Origin: Pavlovales sp. CCMP2436
Lineage: Eukaryota > Haptophyta > Pavlovophyceae > Pavlovales
Assembly: GCA_026770615.1 (NCBI GenBank)
Contig: MU631780.1
Location: forward strand, 54,135-71,501
Direction of reading: 5' to 3'
Length of the DNA: 17,367 bases
The translations under genes were made by a program, and so were the position numbers. This document shows, one piece after another, positions 6,402 to 13,892 of the stretch. Position 1 is the stretch's first letter; every line of letters begins with the position of its first letter. Below the pieces are notes generated by a model. That model ran no database searches, was not told the origin of the DNA, and saw only the letters and a list, made by a program, of their open reading frames with translations.

Positions 6402-7494
6402 GCAGACGCGCAGAGCGTCACGGGTGAGCCTAGCACCGGGAGCGAGCCGAGCGCTGCGGGCGGTGGTGCTCCGAGCGCGCCGAGTGGGGCAGAGACGACG
6501 CTCCCGCTGCTGCTTCGCGCTCTTGTCGGTGATCCACTACGAGCTCTCCCCACGCACCTAGACGGGGGCGACCGCATTTGTGCCATGCTCACGTGCAAGA
6601 CCTTCAGAGAACACTCGGGTCATGAGACGGGGGAGACGACTAGGAGGTCTGACCTCCTGCGCACACGCGCGTTGGCGGCTTTTGCGTGCATACACATGCC
6701 AGACTTTGTCCGCCTCTCCGATTGGGTCCGCCCACTCGACGATGACGAATCGGAGCGCCCTCCAGCCCTGCTGAATAATGTCGCAGTGAGATATGGCTGT
6801 GTGGGCGCCCTCGAGGTACTTGTTGACGAGTGGATGTGTGATCTGGGCGGAGACTTGAACGGCACAGCATGCGATGATGCCGCTCAGGAGGGGAACCTCG
6901 AAGCACTGATCTGGCTCCTCTCCCGAGGCTGCCCCGTGGGCAAGTTTACCTGCTTCTCGGCCGCTCAAGGAGGGCACTTCGAGGCACTACGCCACGCGCA
7001 CGAGCACGGAGGCGAGATTGACAGCAGCAAGTCCATCATCGCTGCGCTGGGAGGCCACATGCAGACACTGCGATACAGCATCGAGCACGGCGGCCAACTC
7101 TCGGCAGGGGATAGGAAGTGGTTGGTTACCGAAACCACGAGGTGCGGGTTCACCGAGGTGGCCGAGTACTTGCGCTCTGCCGAGCAGGCAGGCAGCGCGC
7201 CGAGCACCATGGGTGGTCCAAACGCCGAGCACACGGCGAGCGCGCTGTCGGGCGGGTTACCGAACACACCGCCAAGCCCGCCGCCGCCGGGCCCACCGCC
7301 GCCAAGCCCGCCACCACCAAGCCCGAACGTGTCGCCTAGCCCGCTAATGCTGAGGGTTCGCACCCTGCCAGCGCGGAGTGCGCTGCCGCTGCCCAGCGCA
7401 CCGTCATGCGAGTCGCTGAGCGCGCCACCGAGCACAGCACAGACGCTCAGTGCGCCGCCGAGCGCTGCGCCACCGCCGGACGCAGCGTCGAAGC
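6402..7494 (+). pseudogene. F-box-like/ankyrin repeat module of the retroelement
   Basis: It continues the ubiquitin tail in the same frame, with an ATG at 6381 inside that tail. A Gly/Ser/Ala linker is followed by a short F-box-like helix (DRICAMLTCKTFREH). Then come three or four algal-type ankyrin repeats: AVRYGCVGALEVLVDEW, DDAAQEGNLEALIWLLSRGC, FSAAQGGHFEALRHAHEHGG, IAALGGHMQTLRYSIEHGG. A Pro-rich tail follows (PPSPPPPGPPPPSPPPPSP). Ankyrin repeats bind proteins and F-box helices recruit ubiquitin ligase complexes (family knowledge); a role in the element is not known. Near 7494 the sensible frame ends and Arg/Cys-rich shadow sequence begins, while the Ser/Pro-rich pattern resumes in another frame, so a frameshift lies there. 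Confidence 0.7.
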
Positions 7495-7969
7495 TAGCGC
7501 TGAGCGTGACACGCCGCTGTCGAGCGTGCCCAGGGTATCGCCGCTGCAGGGCGTGTCGGGGAACACGCTGCTGGGCGCGCCGAGAGTGTCGCCGCCGAGC
7601 GAGCCGCCGCTGGGTGCGCTGCTTGCGCTGCCGCCGCCATCGCCGGGCACGCTGCGCGCCGAGCCGCCAGTATAAAGGTGCGTCCACCCCCAACACACTG
7701 CCCAGCCTGTTCCCCAGCCCTATCCATCGCCGCCGCCCCTACCGTTGCCAAAGCCTACCGCGCTGTCGGCGCCCTCACCGTCGCCCCAGGACTCGCTCAC
7801 ACCGTCGCTGCCCCCACTGGCGCCCACTATTACTGCGCCGTCGGGCGTGCTGCTGAGCGCTTCACTGAGCGCGCCGCCGCCGCCGAGTGCACAGTCGGGC
7901 GTGTCGCCTAGCGCGGCGCTGAGCGGGGCGTCGGCGCTGAGCGCGGCGCACAATGCCGAGTCAAGCCCC
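7495..7969 (+). pseudogene. Pro/Ser/Ala-rich linker of the polyprotein
   Basis: After the frameshift the frame reads LSSVPRVSPLQGVSGNTLLG, APRVSPPSEPPLG and so on, meets a TAA at 7673-7675, then continues in the same frame as SPPPLPLPKPTALSAPSPSP to the second ubiquitin. Recurrent (L)SAPP/SAALS units link it to the linker before the shift. It is probably an unstructured spacer between the ankyrin module and the ubiquitin-like unit. The TAA could come from CAA by one C-to-T change. Confidence 0.6.
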
Positions 7970-8197
7970 ATGCACATTTTTGTCGTGATCTTCGCTGGCC
8001 AGACGCTGGTGGTCGAGGTGAAGCCATACTTCACGGTCGAGACGGTCAAGGACGCTATCACGCTCAAGACCGGCATCGCACGCGACCTCCAACTCCTCAC
8101 CTGCGAAGGCAAGCGGTTGGATGACCAGCACTTACTCGTCGAGTGCGGTGTCGAGAATCATGCGACGCTGCGCCTCACGAGCCGCATGAGAGGCGGC
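7970..8197 (+). CDS. Ubiquitin-like domain (unit 2), 76 residues
   Basis: Starts at an internal Met (7970-7972) as MHIFVVIFAGQTLVVEVKP and ends with RMRGG. It is exactly 76 residues, the length of ubiquitin, and aligns without gaps. My hand count gives 32 of 76 identities. Lys27, Lys33, Lys48 and the terminal Arg72-x-Arg-Gly-Gly76 are kept. Lys6, 11, 29 and 63 are lost, and the Leu8/Ile44/Val70 patch is altered (Phe/Thr/Thr). It is embedded, with Pro-rich sequence before it and ASNDPFF after the Gly-Gly, as in ubiquitin fusions that deubiquitinases cut after Gly76. The likely job is a processing site or fold-and-release tag in a polyprotein (inference), rather than a signalling ubiquitin. Confidence 0.88.
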
Positions 8198-8690
8198 GCG
8201 TCAAACGACCCTTTCTTCGCAGCCAGCATCTTAGTCTCTTACAACGAGATATACGCGCTGCTTCACGCGGCGGGCGGCCCGATCAGGGTAGAGCGCTCTA
8301 GATCGGGTCGCGAGCTTGCACGCGCGATCCTCGCTGCGCTGCCCGTCGCGCCGAAGGCCATCGAGCCTAGCGAGATCCTCCCGCGACAGAGCCGCATTCG
8401 GGTTTTTAGTTAGAAAAGTTTTTTTTATTATTCTGTGCGGATGCGCAGAAGGCCCGCGACAAGACGCTCAAGACTGCATTCAATGTGAGTTGCGGCAAGG
8501 AGCTGCACATCGACAAGCTCTGGCACATGGTGCAAGGCTGCACAGTGGCTCATGAGCTCGCGACTACCTTGATCTTCGCCGTCTGCTAGCGTGCACTGCA
8601 AGTCATCGACGAGGCTGACACACTTGCCTTCGACGACGACCGCAACCGAGTCATCGCTCTCGTCTTAGATGATGTGGACAATTTTCCCAA
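8198..8690 (+). pseudogene. Polyprotein segment after ubiquitin unit 2
   Basis: The first part (to about 8406) reads DPFFAASILVSYNEIYALL, AAGGPIRVERSRSGRELARA and meets TAG at 8411-8413. The same protein resumes one frame over as LEKFFLLFCADAQKARDKTL, TAFNVSCGKELHIDKLWHMV, crosses TAG at 8587-8589, and goes on as RALQVIDEADTLAFDDDRNR and VIALVLDDVDNFPNY. The composition looks like a folded helical domain. I do not recognise the family. Its place before an RGG tail and RT makes it the N-terminal part of a Gag-like protein. Confidence 0.55.
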
Positions 8691-9160
8691 CTACCGCACC
8701 ACCGGATGGATGGGGCGCCAACCGGCCCTTGCTCTTCGAGGCCCATGCTGCCAAGCATGCCTTCAGGGTCCGGACGCAAGCTGATGCCAGCGTGTTTGCG
8801 AACATGCTCCCAGTCGCACGCAGAGATGCCCTCGACAACGCCGCCAACGTTGCCGACGAAGCTGCAGCTACGCTCCTACGCCCAACTCTTGACGGGGAAG
8901 CCTGGAAGGACCACATCGCCGGCTCCGTACCACTGTTGCAGCCGCTTCCAAGACCGCCAGCTCAGCCACCGCCGCCACCGCCGCAGCAGCGGCCACCGCA
9001 GCGGCCGCCACTGCATCGCGGTGCGTATGGTGGAGGTTACAGGCGCGGCCGTGGTGGGGGGAGAACGGGGGGGGTACAGGAGGGCGCGCGCGCGGCGATT
9101 GCAACGCGCTCTCTGGTGGGCATGGGAGACTGCTACCACCACCCCGTCGTCAACGGCAAG
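8691..9160 (+). pseudogene. Gag-like segment with Pro-rich and RGG-rich tail
   Basis: Reads PPDGWGANRPLLFEAHAAKH, TQADASVFANMLPVARRDAL, NVADEAAATLLRPTLDGEAW, then a PPPPPP stretch and an arginine/glycine box (HRGAYGGGYRRGRGGGRTGG). RGG boxes bind RNA, which suits an ORF1/Gag role in packaging element RNA. No CCHC zinc knuckle is seen. The frame differs from the segment before it, so a frameshift lies near 8690; another follows at about 9070-9160. Confidence 0.6.
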
Positions 9161-9490
9161 CGCCATCGTCGAGCGAGGACGTCGAGCGCCTAACCATGCC
9201 CCTACCCACACGGCCAAGCGCAGATCCGACCGGCCGCGACTTCTCCGTCCTCGACCACCTCACAGTTGCTGAAGTCGCCGGGCACGCGGGGAACACGTCT
9301 CGGCAACTCGATGCCATACCCCAAGACTTCCACGAGCCCTGGGCCGCCGCGACGGTCCTCGTCATCGAAACCATCCGCAACTCCGGGCCGGACAACGAGG
9401 TGGAGGAGGTGCGAGCGCTGAAGATGCTGCTGATCCTACCCTCGCTACTACATACTCCGAAAGCAGCCCGCGGCCTGCGGGGGCCGTCAA
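9160..9490 (+). pseudogene. Linker between Gag-like and RT segments
   Basis: Reads VERLTMPLPTRPSADPTGRD, FSVLDHLTVAEVAGHAGNTS, QDFHEPWAAATVLVIETIRN, VEEVRALKMLLILPSLLHTP. It is well composed and probably helical, with no recognised domain. It corresponds in position to the region before the RT in related algal retroelements. It shifts frame again near 9480-9490. Confidence 0.5.
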
Positions 9491-10045
9491 GGACGTCTGG
9501 CGAGCGCCAGACTGCTCGCCTCCCGCTTTGACCGATGGGGGTGGGGAGACTTTGGCAGCCTCATTGCTGACTGGTCTGGAGACTGCGCGGCGGGGGCACA
9601 GCAGCGCAGCAGCCGGCGCTCCCGTCCAGCCAACCCCGAGCGAGACATCAAGGCGGACGTCGCCCTTCTCGCCCAGGGCAAGTTTTCCGACGCCGCAAAG
9701 CTGCTTCAGAGCCACGGCCTCACTGACATCGCGGACCCGGCCGTGCTCCAGTAGATGCTCGCCAAGCATCCGCCCAGGAGGTCCCCCATGCCAGCGGTCA
9801 TCATGGGCCTAAACACCACCAACCGTATCGTTGTCGGCGTCACGGAGATGGAGGAGGCATACCGAGGACTCAAGACCGACAAGGCACAGGGTGCCTCGCC
9901 CTGACGATACGAGTACCTTATCCCACTCGCCCCGACGGAGCCTTTCGTGGGCGACGCTGCACGCCACGTGCTCGGGTCGCACGCCTGGCTGGCATCATCC
10001 TTCGCCAACGGCAATCTGCCCCCCTGGTTCTACTTCGTCTTCTGC
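9491..10045 (+). pseudogene. RT N-terminal extension and fingers
   Basis: Reads LASARLLASRFDRWGWGDFG, then RDIKADVALLAQGKFSDAAK, LLQSHGLTDIADPAVLQ, MLAKHPPRR, EMEEAYRGLKTDKAQGASP, YEYLIPLAPTEPFVGDAARH and SSFANGNLPPWFYFVF. The block of a short helical repeat (GKFSDAAKLLQSHG) followed by LxxKHP and then RT sequence is typical of a non-LTR RT group seen widely in algae and protists (family memory). TAG at 9752-9754 and TGA at 9902-9904 interrupt it; each is one C-to-T change from CAG or CGA. Confidence 0.7.
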
Positions 10046-10760
10046 GCCGTGTGCCACTCCGCAAGTGTGCGGTCCAGGCCGGCGTCGCGGAGTCTGCGCG
10101 GCCAATCGGCATCTCGTGCGCGCTGAGACGAGGTCTCACCAAGGAAGTCTTCCTCAACAAGGGCCTTCGCGGCGAGATTAAGGACTACCTCTTTCCGCAG
10201 CAGCTGAGAGTGCTCGTCTCGGCAGGCGGAACGAAGCTCATCTTTGGCGTGCGCGAGCTCCTCGAGAACCCCAGCTTCTGCATCGCCGGCTCCGACATCT
10301 ACAACGCGTTCAACGAGGGCGACCGCGCAGAGATGGTGGCGCGCACCCTCGCCAGCTCCTCCGGCCTTGTCCCGCTCGCACGCCTCTTCTACGCCACGTT
10401 TGCCCCCAAGTACCCCATATTCGTCAGCGGCAAGGGCGGCGGCTTGACGCCCATGGGCAGGGACGGCGAGACGGGTGTCGCCCAAGAGTCGGTGGAGGGC
10501 GGAGTCGCCTCCCAAGCTACAGGTGCTGGACGCCGAGCTGCGGCCATACGGTGGGAGCGCTCGGGCCGGCCACGATGATGTACGGGCGGTCGGCCCGCCC
10601 CATATTGTCTTCCCGGCGATGCAGCGCTTCCATGACGCGCTCTTCGCGCGGCTCGGCCTCGTCGTGCAACCGGCCAAGTGCGAGTGCTGGATCGATGAGG
10701 CCCACATCGATTCCCTCGACACCCACCGCGGCCTGGTGACGCACAGCCACCTACTCGACG
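10046..10760 (+). pseudogene. Reverse transcriptase catalytic core
   Basis: RNA-directed DNA polymerase that would copy element RNA at the target site. Fingers motif: ARPIGISCALRRGLTKEVF. Motif A: SDIYNAFNEGD, with the catalytic Asp at 10294-10296. Motif B is degraded (ETGVAQES in place of a G-x-x-Q-G-D-type block) and lies beside a frameshift around 10450-10480. Motif C is Gly-His-Asp-Asp (10568-10579), which keeps both catalytic Asp but replaces the usual aromatic/Ala or Met residues before them. The thumb start follows: FHDALFARLGLVVQPAKCEC. Confidence 0.8.
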
Positions 10761-11940
10761 GCGTGACTCCGTACTACGGCGTCATGTGCTACGGCATCTC
10801 CATCGGGTCGGAGGAGTACATCAAGCTTGCCCTAGCTGGCAAGTGTGACGAGATCACATGCATCTCAACCAAGCTAATCACTTCGCTCAGCTCGTCACAC
10901 AAGCAACAGCTCTGGCTCTTGACCCTCTTTTCCACGGCGCGCAAATTCGAGTACTTTGCGCGGCACTGCTACCCGGACGACTCGCGCGACGCATGCACCC
11001 GCTTCGACGCGATCATCCACGCGCAGGCGACGCACGTTCTAGGAGTCTCGCTCGACGACGATCAGTTCGCGACCGCCCGCCTCGCACTTCTCCGCCGCTA
11101 CCGTGGCGCCGGACTTTGGCGGATGGTCGACATCGCGCCGGTCGCCTTCTGTGGCGCCATGGTGCAGGCGGTGCCAGCCTTTCTCGACGTGTGGGCCAAC
11201 GCGACCAACCCGGCCAGCGGCGTCACGCAGCGCGGGTTGCTCGAGCTGCCGCAGGTCGAGCGCACGGTGGGGCGGAACTCCTTTGTGGACATGCAGCAGC
11301 ACAGCTGGCGCGCATACCAGCTGCCGTCTTCCGGGGCAGGCCCTCTGCCACCGCCGCTACAGGGACAGGCCTTCCGCCGCTGCTGGTTGCTGCTGCAGCA
11401 GGAGGCCGGCATCGCCACAGGAGCGGGGCCCAACGGAGATTGGCCAACCTCCGTGCTCCACCTACCTCCAGAGGAAACATGGCCGACGGCGCGCAGGAGC
11501 GCCGGCAGGCTGTGTCTCAACATGCAGAAGGACCTCACTGACGACCTGGAGGCTCACCGGTACGACGTGCTCAAGATGCAGATTAACGCGCGACACCGCA
11601 GCGATCGCGCCGTACACCTCTTCAGAAGCCTCGATCGTAACAGCTCTGCCTGGGTCACTGCACAACCGGGCGGCTACGGGCTCTGCAACACCGGCGAGTG
11701 GGTGGAGATCACCGCGCGCTTCTTCGGCGTCCAGAGCCCCATCTGCGCCGGCCTCGTCGCGCGCGGCGCGCGGCTCTTCGGCCACCTCATCGACGCGTTC
11801 GGAGACAACCTCGTCGCAGCCACAGGCGCAGGCGTCACCGGCGGTCACATCGCCAAGATCCGGCACGACCCGATCCTCGCCCTCCTCGCGAAGTTTGCGA
11901 GGTCCGTGGGTGCGTTCGCGCGCACCGAGGTTGGAGACAT
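10761..11940 (+). pseudogene. RT thumb/connector domain of the retroelement
   Basis: The same frame as motif C stays open without a stop from 10475 to 11989. It reads YYGVMCYGISIGSEEYIKLA, SSHKQQLWLLTLFSTARKFE, RFDAIIHAQATHVLGVSLDD, RLALLRRYRGAGLWRMVDIA, PVAFCGAMVQAVPAFLDVW and LRAHRYDVLKM-like helical sequence, then CAGLVARGARLFGHLIDAFG. This resembles the helical C-terminal region that follows the RT in algal elements of this type, between polymerase and endonuclease. No separate named domain is recognised. At 1.5 kb it is the longest intact frame of the element. Confidence 0.65.
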
Positions 11941-11960
11941 CGCACCGAGGTTGGAGACAT
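11921..11960. repeat. Perfect 20-bp tandem duplication that causes a frameshift
   Basis: The word cgcaccgaggttggagacat occupies 11921-11940 and is repeated at 11941-11960. Twenty extra bases move the reading frame exactly from the upstream RT-connector frame to the downstream nuclease frame, so this one event accounts for the break. Confidence 0.95.
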
Positions 11961-12523
11961 CTTTGGCTCGGAGCTCGCCGCCAACCTAGGGGCCTACCAC
12001 CTCTACTACGGCGGAGTCGGCCGGCGACCCGGGCCGAAGGTCGACTTTTACGCCGTGTCCGACCACTGGAGTGGGCGAGCAGTCCCGCGGCTATTCGAAC
12101 TCAAGACCATCGCGTTCTGCCCTACTCGGTATAAGGACACCAACGGGCAGTACGCGCAGGGTGCGGTGGGTAGGCGTGCCGACACGCTACCTGGCGAGCG
12201 CATCAAGGAACTCATCAAGCTCGACCGCGACTTCTTCCACACACCAGCCGGGTAGACTGGCCCAATGGAGGCCCGCGCGCTGACCTTCTGCCCCCCAGGC
12301 GGCGACCCGTTCACTACTCTCGCAGTTGGCGCCTTTGGGGAGTTTTCGGTCGGCTTTTAAACGCTGGTCGCCGACTTTGCCAGCATGGGCGCACGCGCAC
12401 TGCGCGGGCGCACGGGAGCTCCCTCCGAACAGCTCGCACGCACCGCCCTCCTGTGGAAAATGCGGCAGGAGATCGGTATGTGCGCCTTGCGTGGACATGC
12501 AAAGGTCATCATAGCGCGCGCGT
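11961..12523 (+). pseudogene. PD-(D/E)XK-type nuclease and C-terminal domain of the retroelement
   Basis: Reads IFGSELAANLGAYHLYYGG, then KVDFYAV with an acidic residue at 12043-12045 and FELKTI with Glu 12097-12099 and Lys 12103-12105. The D...ExK spacing is that of restriction-like endonucleases, used by several non-LTR retroelements to nick the target DNA. After TAG 12253-12255 the frame continues with LTFCPPGGDPFTTLAVGAFG, crosses TAA 12358-12360, then ADFASMGARALRGRTGAPSE and MRQEIGMCALRGHAKVIIAR, matching the usual tail of this RT group (family memory). Confidence 0.7.
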
Positions 12524-12646
12524 ATGAAGAACATCGGTGGCGGCGGCGTGGCACACGGTGGCGCAGACGACGACGGCACCGAGGAGTGGGCTGAGGGCGA
12601 ATACCACCAGCGACAAGAGACACGGTCGTGGCATGAAGCCGCGTAG
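12524..12646 (+). pseudogene. Gly/acidic C-terminal tail of the retroelement polyprotein
   Basis: After the ALARAYEE-like end of the previous frame, a shift near 12524 gives KNIGGGGVAHGGADDDGTEE, WAEGEYHQRQETRSWHEAA and a TAG at 12644-12646. The alternative frame is Arg-rich and ends at 12579, which looks like shadow sequence. I take this as the last piece of the polyprotein. Confidence 0.45.
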
Positions 12647-12709
12647 GCCCGCCACCTAGGCGATCACTGGCTGAATTCGTCGGCCGTACACATCAGATTT
12701 GTCTGACTG

Positions 12710-12768
12710 CTGCTGCCTGTCTTCCTATAAAGTAAGTCATAGTTACTTTATAGGAAGACAGGCAGCAG
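12710..12768. repeat. Perfect 26-bp inverted repeat (3' hairpin of the retroelement)
   Basis: The arm 12710-12735 (ctgctgcctgtcttcctata + aagtaa) is exactly complementary to 12743-12768, with a 7-nt loop gtcatag. A run of seven A follows at 12771-12777. It lies just after the last polyprotein piece, so it may be the 3' structure that the RT recognises, or a 3'-end processing hairpin (inference). Confidence 0.95.
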
Positions 12769-12777
12769 TGAAAAAAA

Positions 12778-13079
12778 TCTAGCCCTTGAGAGGGGACTGG
12801 GGACGCGCGTTTACGTCACGGCTGAATCACACAAAGCGCCTTAACAATGCGGTCAATAATAATTAATACATAATTAAAGAATCCATTACCCCGGGCTCGT
12901 TGGCCGACGGTGATGCCCCTACCTGGGGACGGTAATGCCCCTACCTGGGGCTCCTCGGATACCCCTACATAGCCCCACCTGGGGAACACCTTTTTCCGGT
13001 GACCCGAGTGAGGAACGACCCCCCCCCGTGCGCGGGCTACCGTATTTACATTACTGTGCGTTGGATTCAAGGTCGCTTA
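12778..13079. other. Spacer with three CCCC/GGGG mini-hairpins and a C-run
   Basis: The word atgcccctacctgggg occurs at 12913-12928 and 12935-12950, and a shorter gccccacctgggg at 12972-12984. Each can fold as CCCC/GGGG with a short loop. A run of C lies near 13016-13027. No gene is supported. Confidence 0.75.
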
Positions 13080-13892
13080 TAAAGATTTTTCAGAAGAATG
13101 GCTTGACGCGAAGCACCCCTGGAGGCCGACTAGACCATGCGGCTTACGCGAGCATCCGAGGGCACGGCGATGGCCGACGGTGGAGGTACATCTGGCGCCG
13201 ACGTGGATGACGATGGAGACCCATGTGGTCCATCCGCCGCGGGCGCCGCGCCGCGTAGTGCTCGCGCAGGCAAAGGCCGACGGTTGCACACGCAGCTCAT
13301 GGAGCCCATGGTCTGGCAGTTCCTGTTCCTTGGTTGGGACGTGGTTGCAATCGCGGAGAACAACCGCACGTTCGACAACACTGTTGTCGAGTCGACCGTG
13401 CGCGCAGTTCTGTAAGGGTATGACGACACCGGCTTCGTCGACTACCTGCCGCGCGCAAGCCGGGAGAGGCTGATGCCGCTCGTACCCCGGCGGCAGCTCG
13501 GTCAGCACGTTGTCCTCCTCGAGCCGAGAGTTGAGGTACGCGTCCTTAACGTCTCCGACCGATAGAACGTCACGGATCGAGAGCACAGCGACCTGCGGGT
13601 TTGCGCACCTGCGCAGCCGCTTGCCGTGGATCTTGGCACCGACCGCTATCATCATGCGATTTTGCTCGCCGCGGACGGTCGGTGAGAATGTCTGCTCGAA
13701 ATCGATACCTGGACGCTGCATGTTGCCCCACACGACGGTGCGCGCCTTGAACCGCGTGACCTCGTTCTTGTTGCTCGACTTGAGCGAGTATGTCCAGCGG
13801 CAGGGGAGCCGTCTCGTCTTGAGCGGCACGGCGACCACTTGGAACGTGTCCTTCTCGTCATGCATCTTGGAGTGGTCCTGCATGGCTCGCAG
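13080..13892 (-). pseudogene. Copia-type reverse transcriptase, truncated
   Basis: Begins in the integrase frame after one TAG. Recognisable blocks: WTYSLKSSNKNEVTRFKART, VVWGNMQRPGIDFEQTFSPT, VRGEQNRMMIAVGAKIHG, VGDVKDAYLNSRLEEDNVLT (motif A; the Asp of VKDAYLN where copia has DVKTAFLNG) and ELPPGYE. After that the frame is disturbed: the tyrosine/VDS-containing segment TARTVDSTTVLSN appears in another frame. Later VSIVIHVGARCTSTV fits the motif C strand, where HVDD is expected and HVGA is found, so both catalytic Asp seem lost (tentative). The thumb and RNase H are missing beyond 13080. It would have copied element RNA in virus-like particles. Confidence 0.8.

Larger units (their letters stand above)
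5441..12777 (+). mobile_element. Decayed retroelement: group I intron, ubiquitin units, ankyrin, Gag-like, RT and nuclease
   Basis: All coding pieces lie on one strand and follow each other without intervening foreign sequence. In order: group I intron, C-terminal end of a ubiquitin, F-box/ankyrin module, Pro/Ser-rich linker, full ubiquitin-like domain, Gag-like segment, reverse transcriptase, nuclease and C-terminal tail, 3' hairpin, A7 run. No LTRs are seen, and the hairpin plus A-run at the 3' end fits a non-LTR retroelement. The 5' edge is uncertain (about 5441, where intron-like structure starts after dispersed-repeat DNA), and the copy appears 5'-truncated because the first 55 or so residues of the first ubiquitin are absent. 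At least seven frame changes and five stops show it is dead. Confidence 0.65.

Noticed and set aside
11103..12134. Ser/Arg/Pro-rich plus-strand frame of 343 codons
   Set aside because: It lies over the RT connector in the wrong frame; the overlapping frame has the retroelement-like sequence.
3975..12360. Alternative genetic code with UAG/UAA as Gln
   Set aside because: UGA also appears at a Trp and an Arg position, and frameshifts accompany the stops, so ordinary pseudogene decay is simpler.
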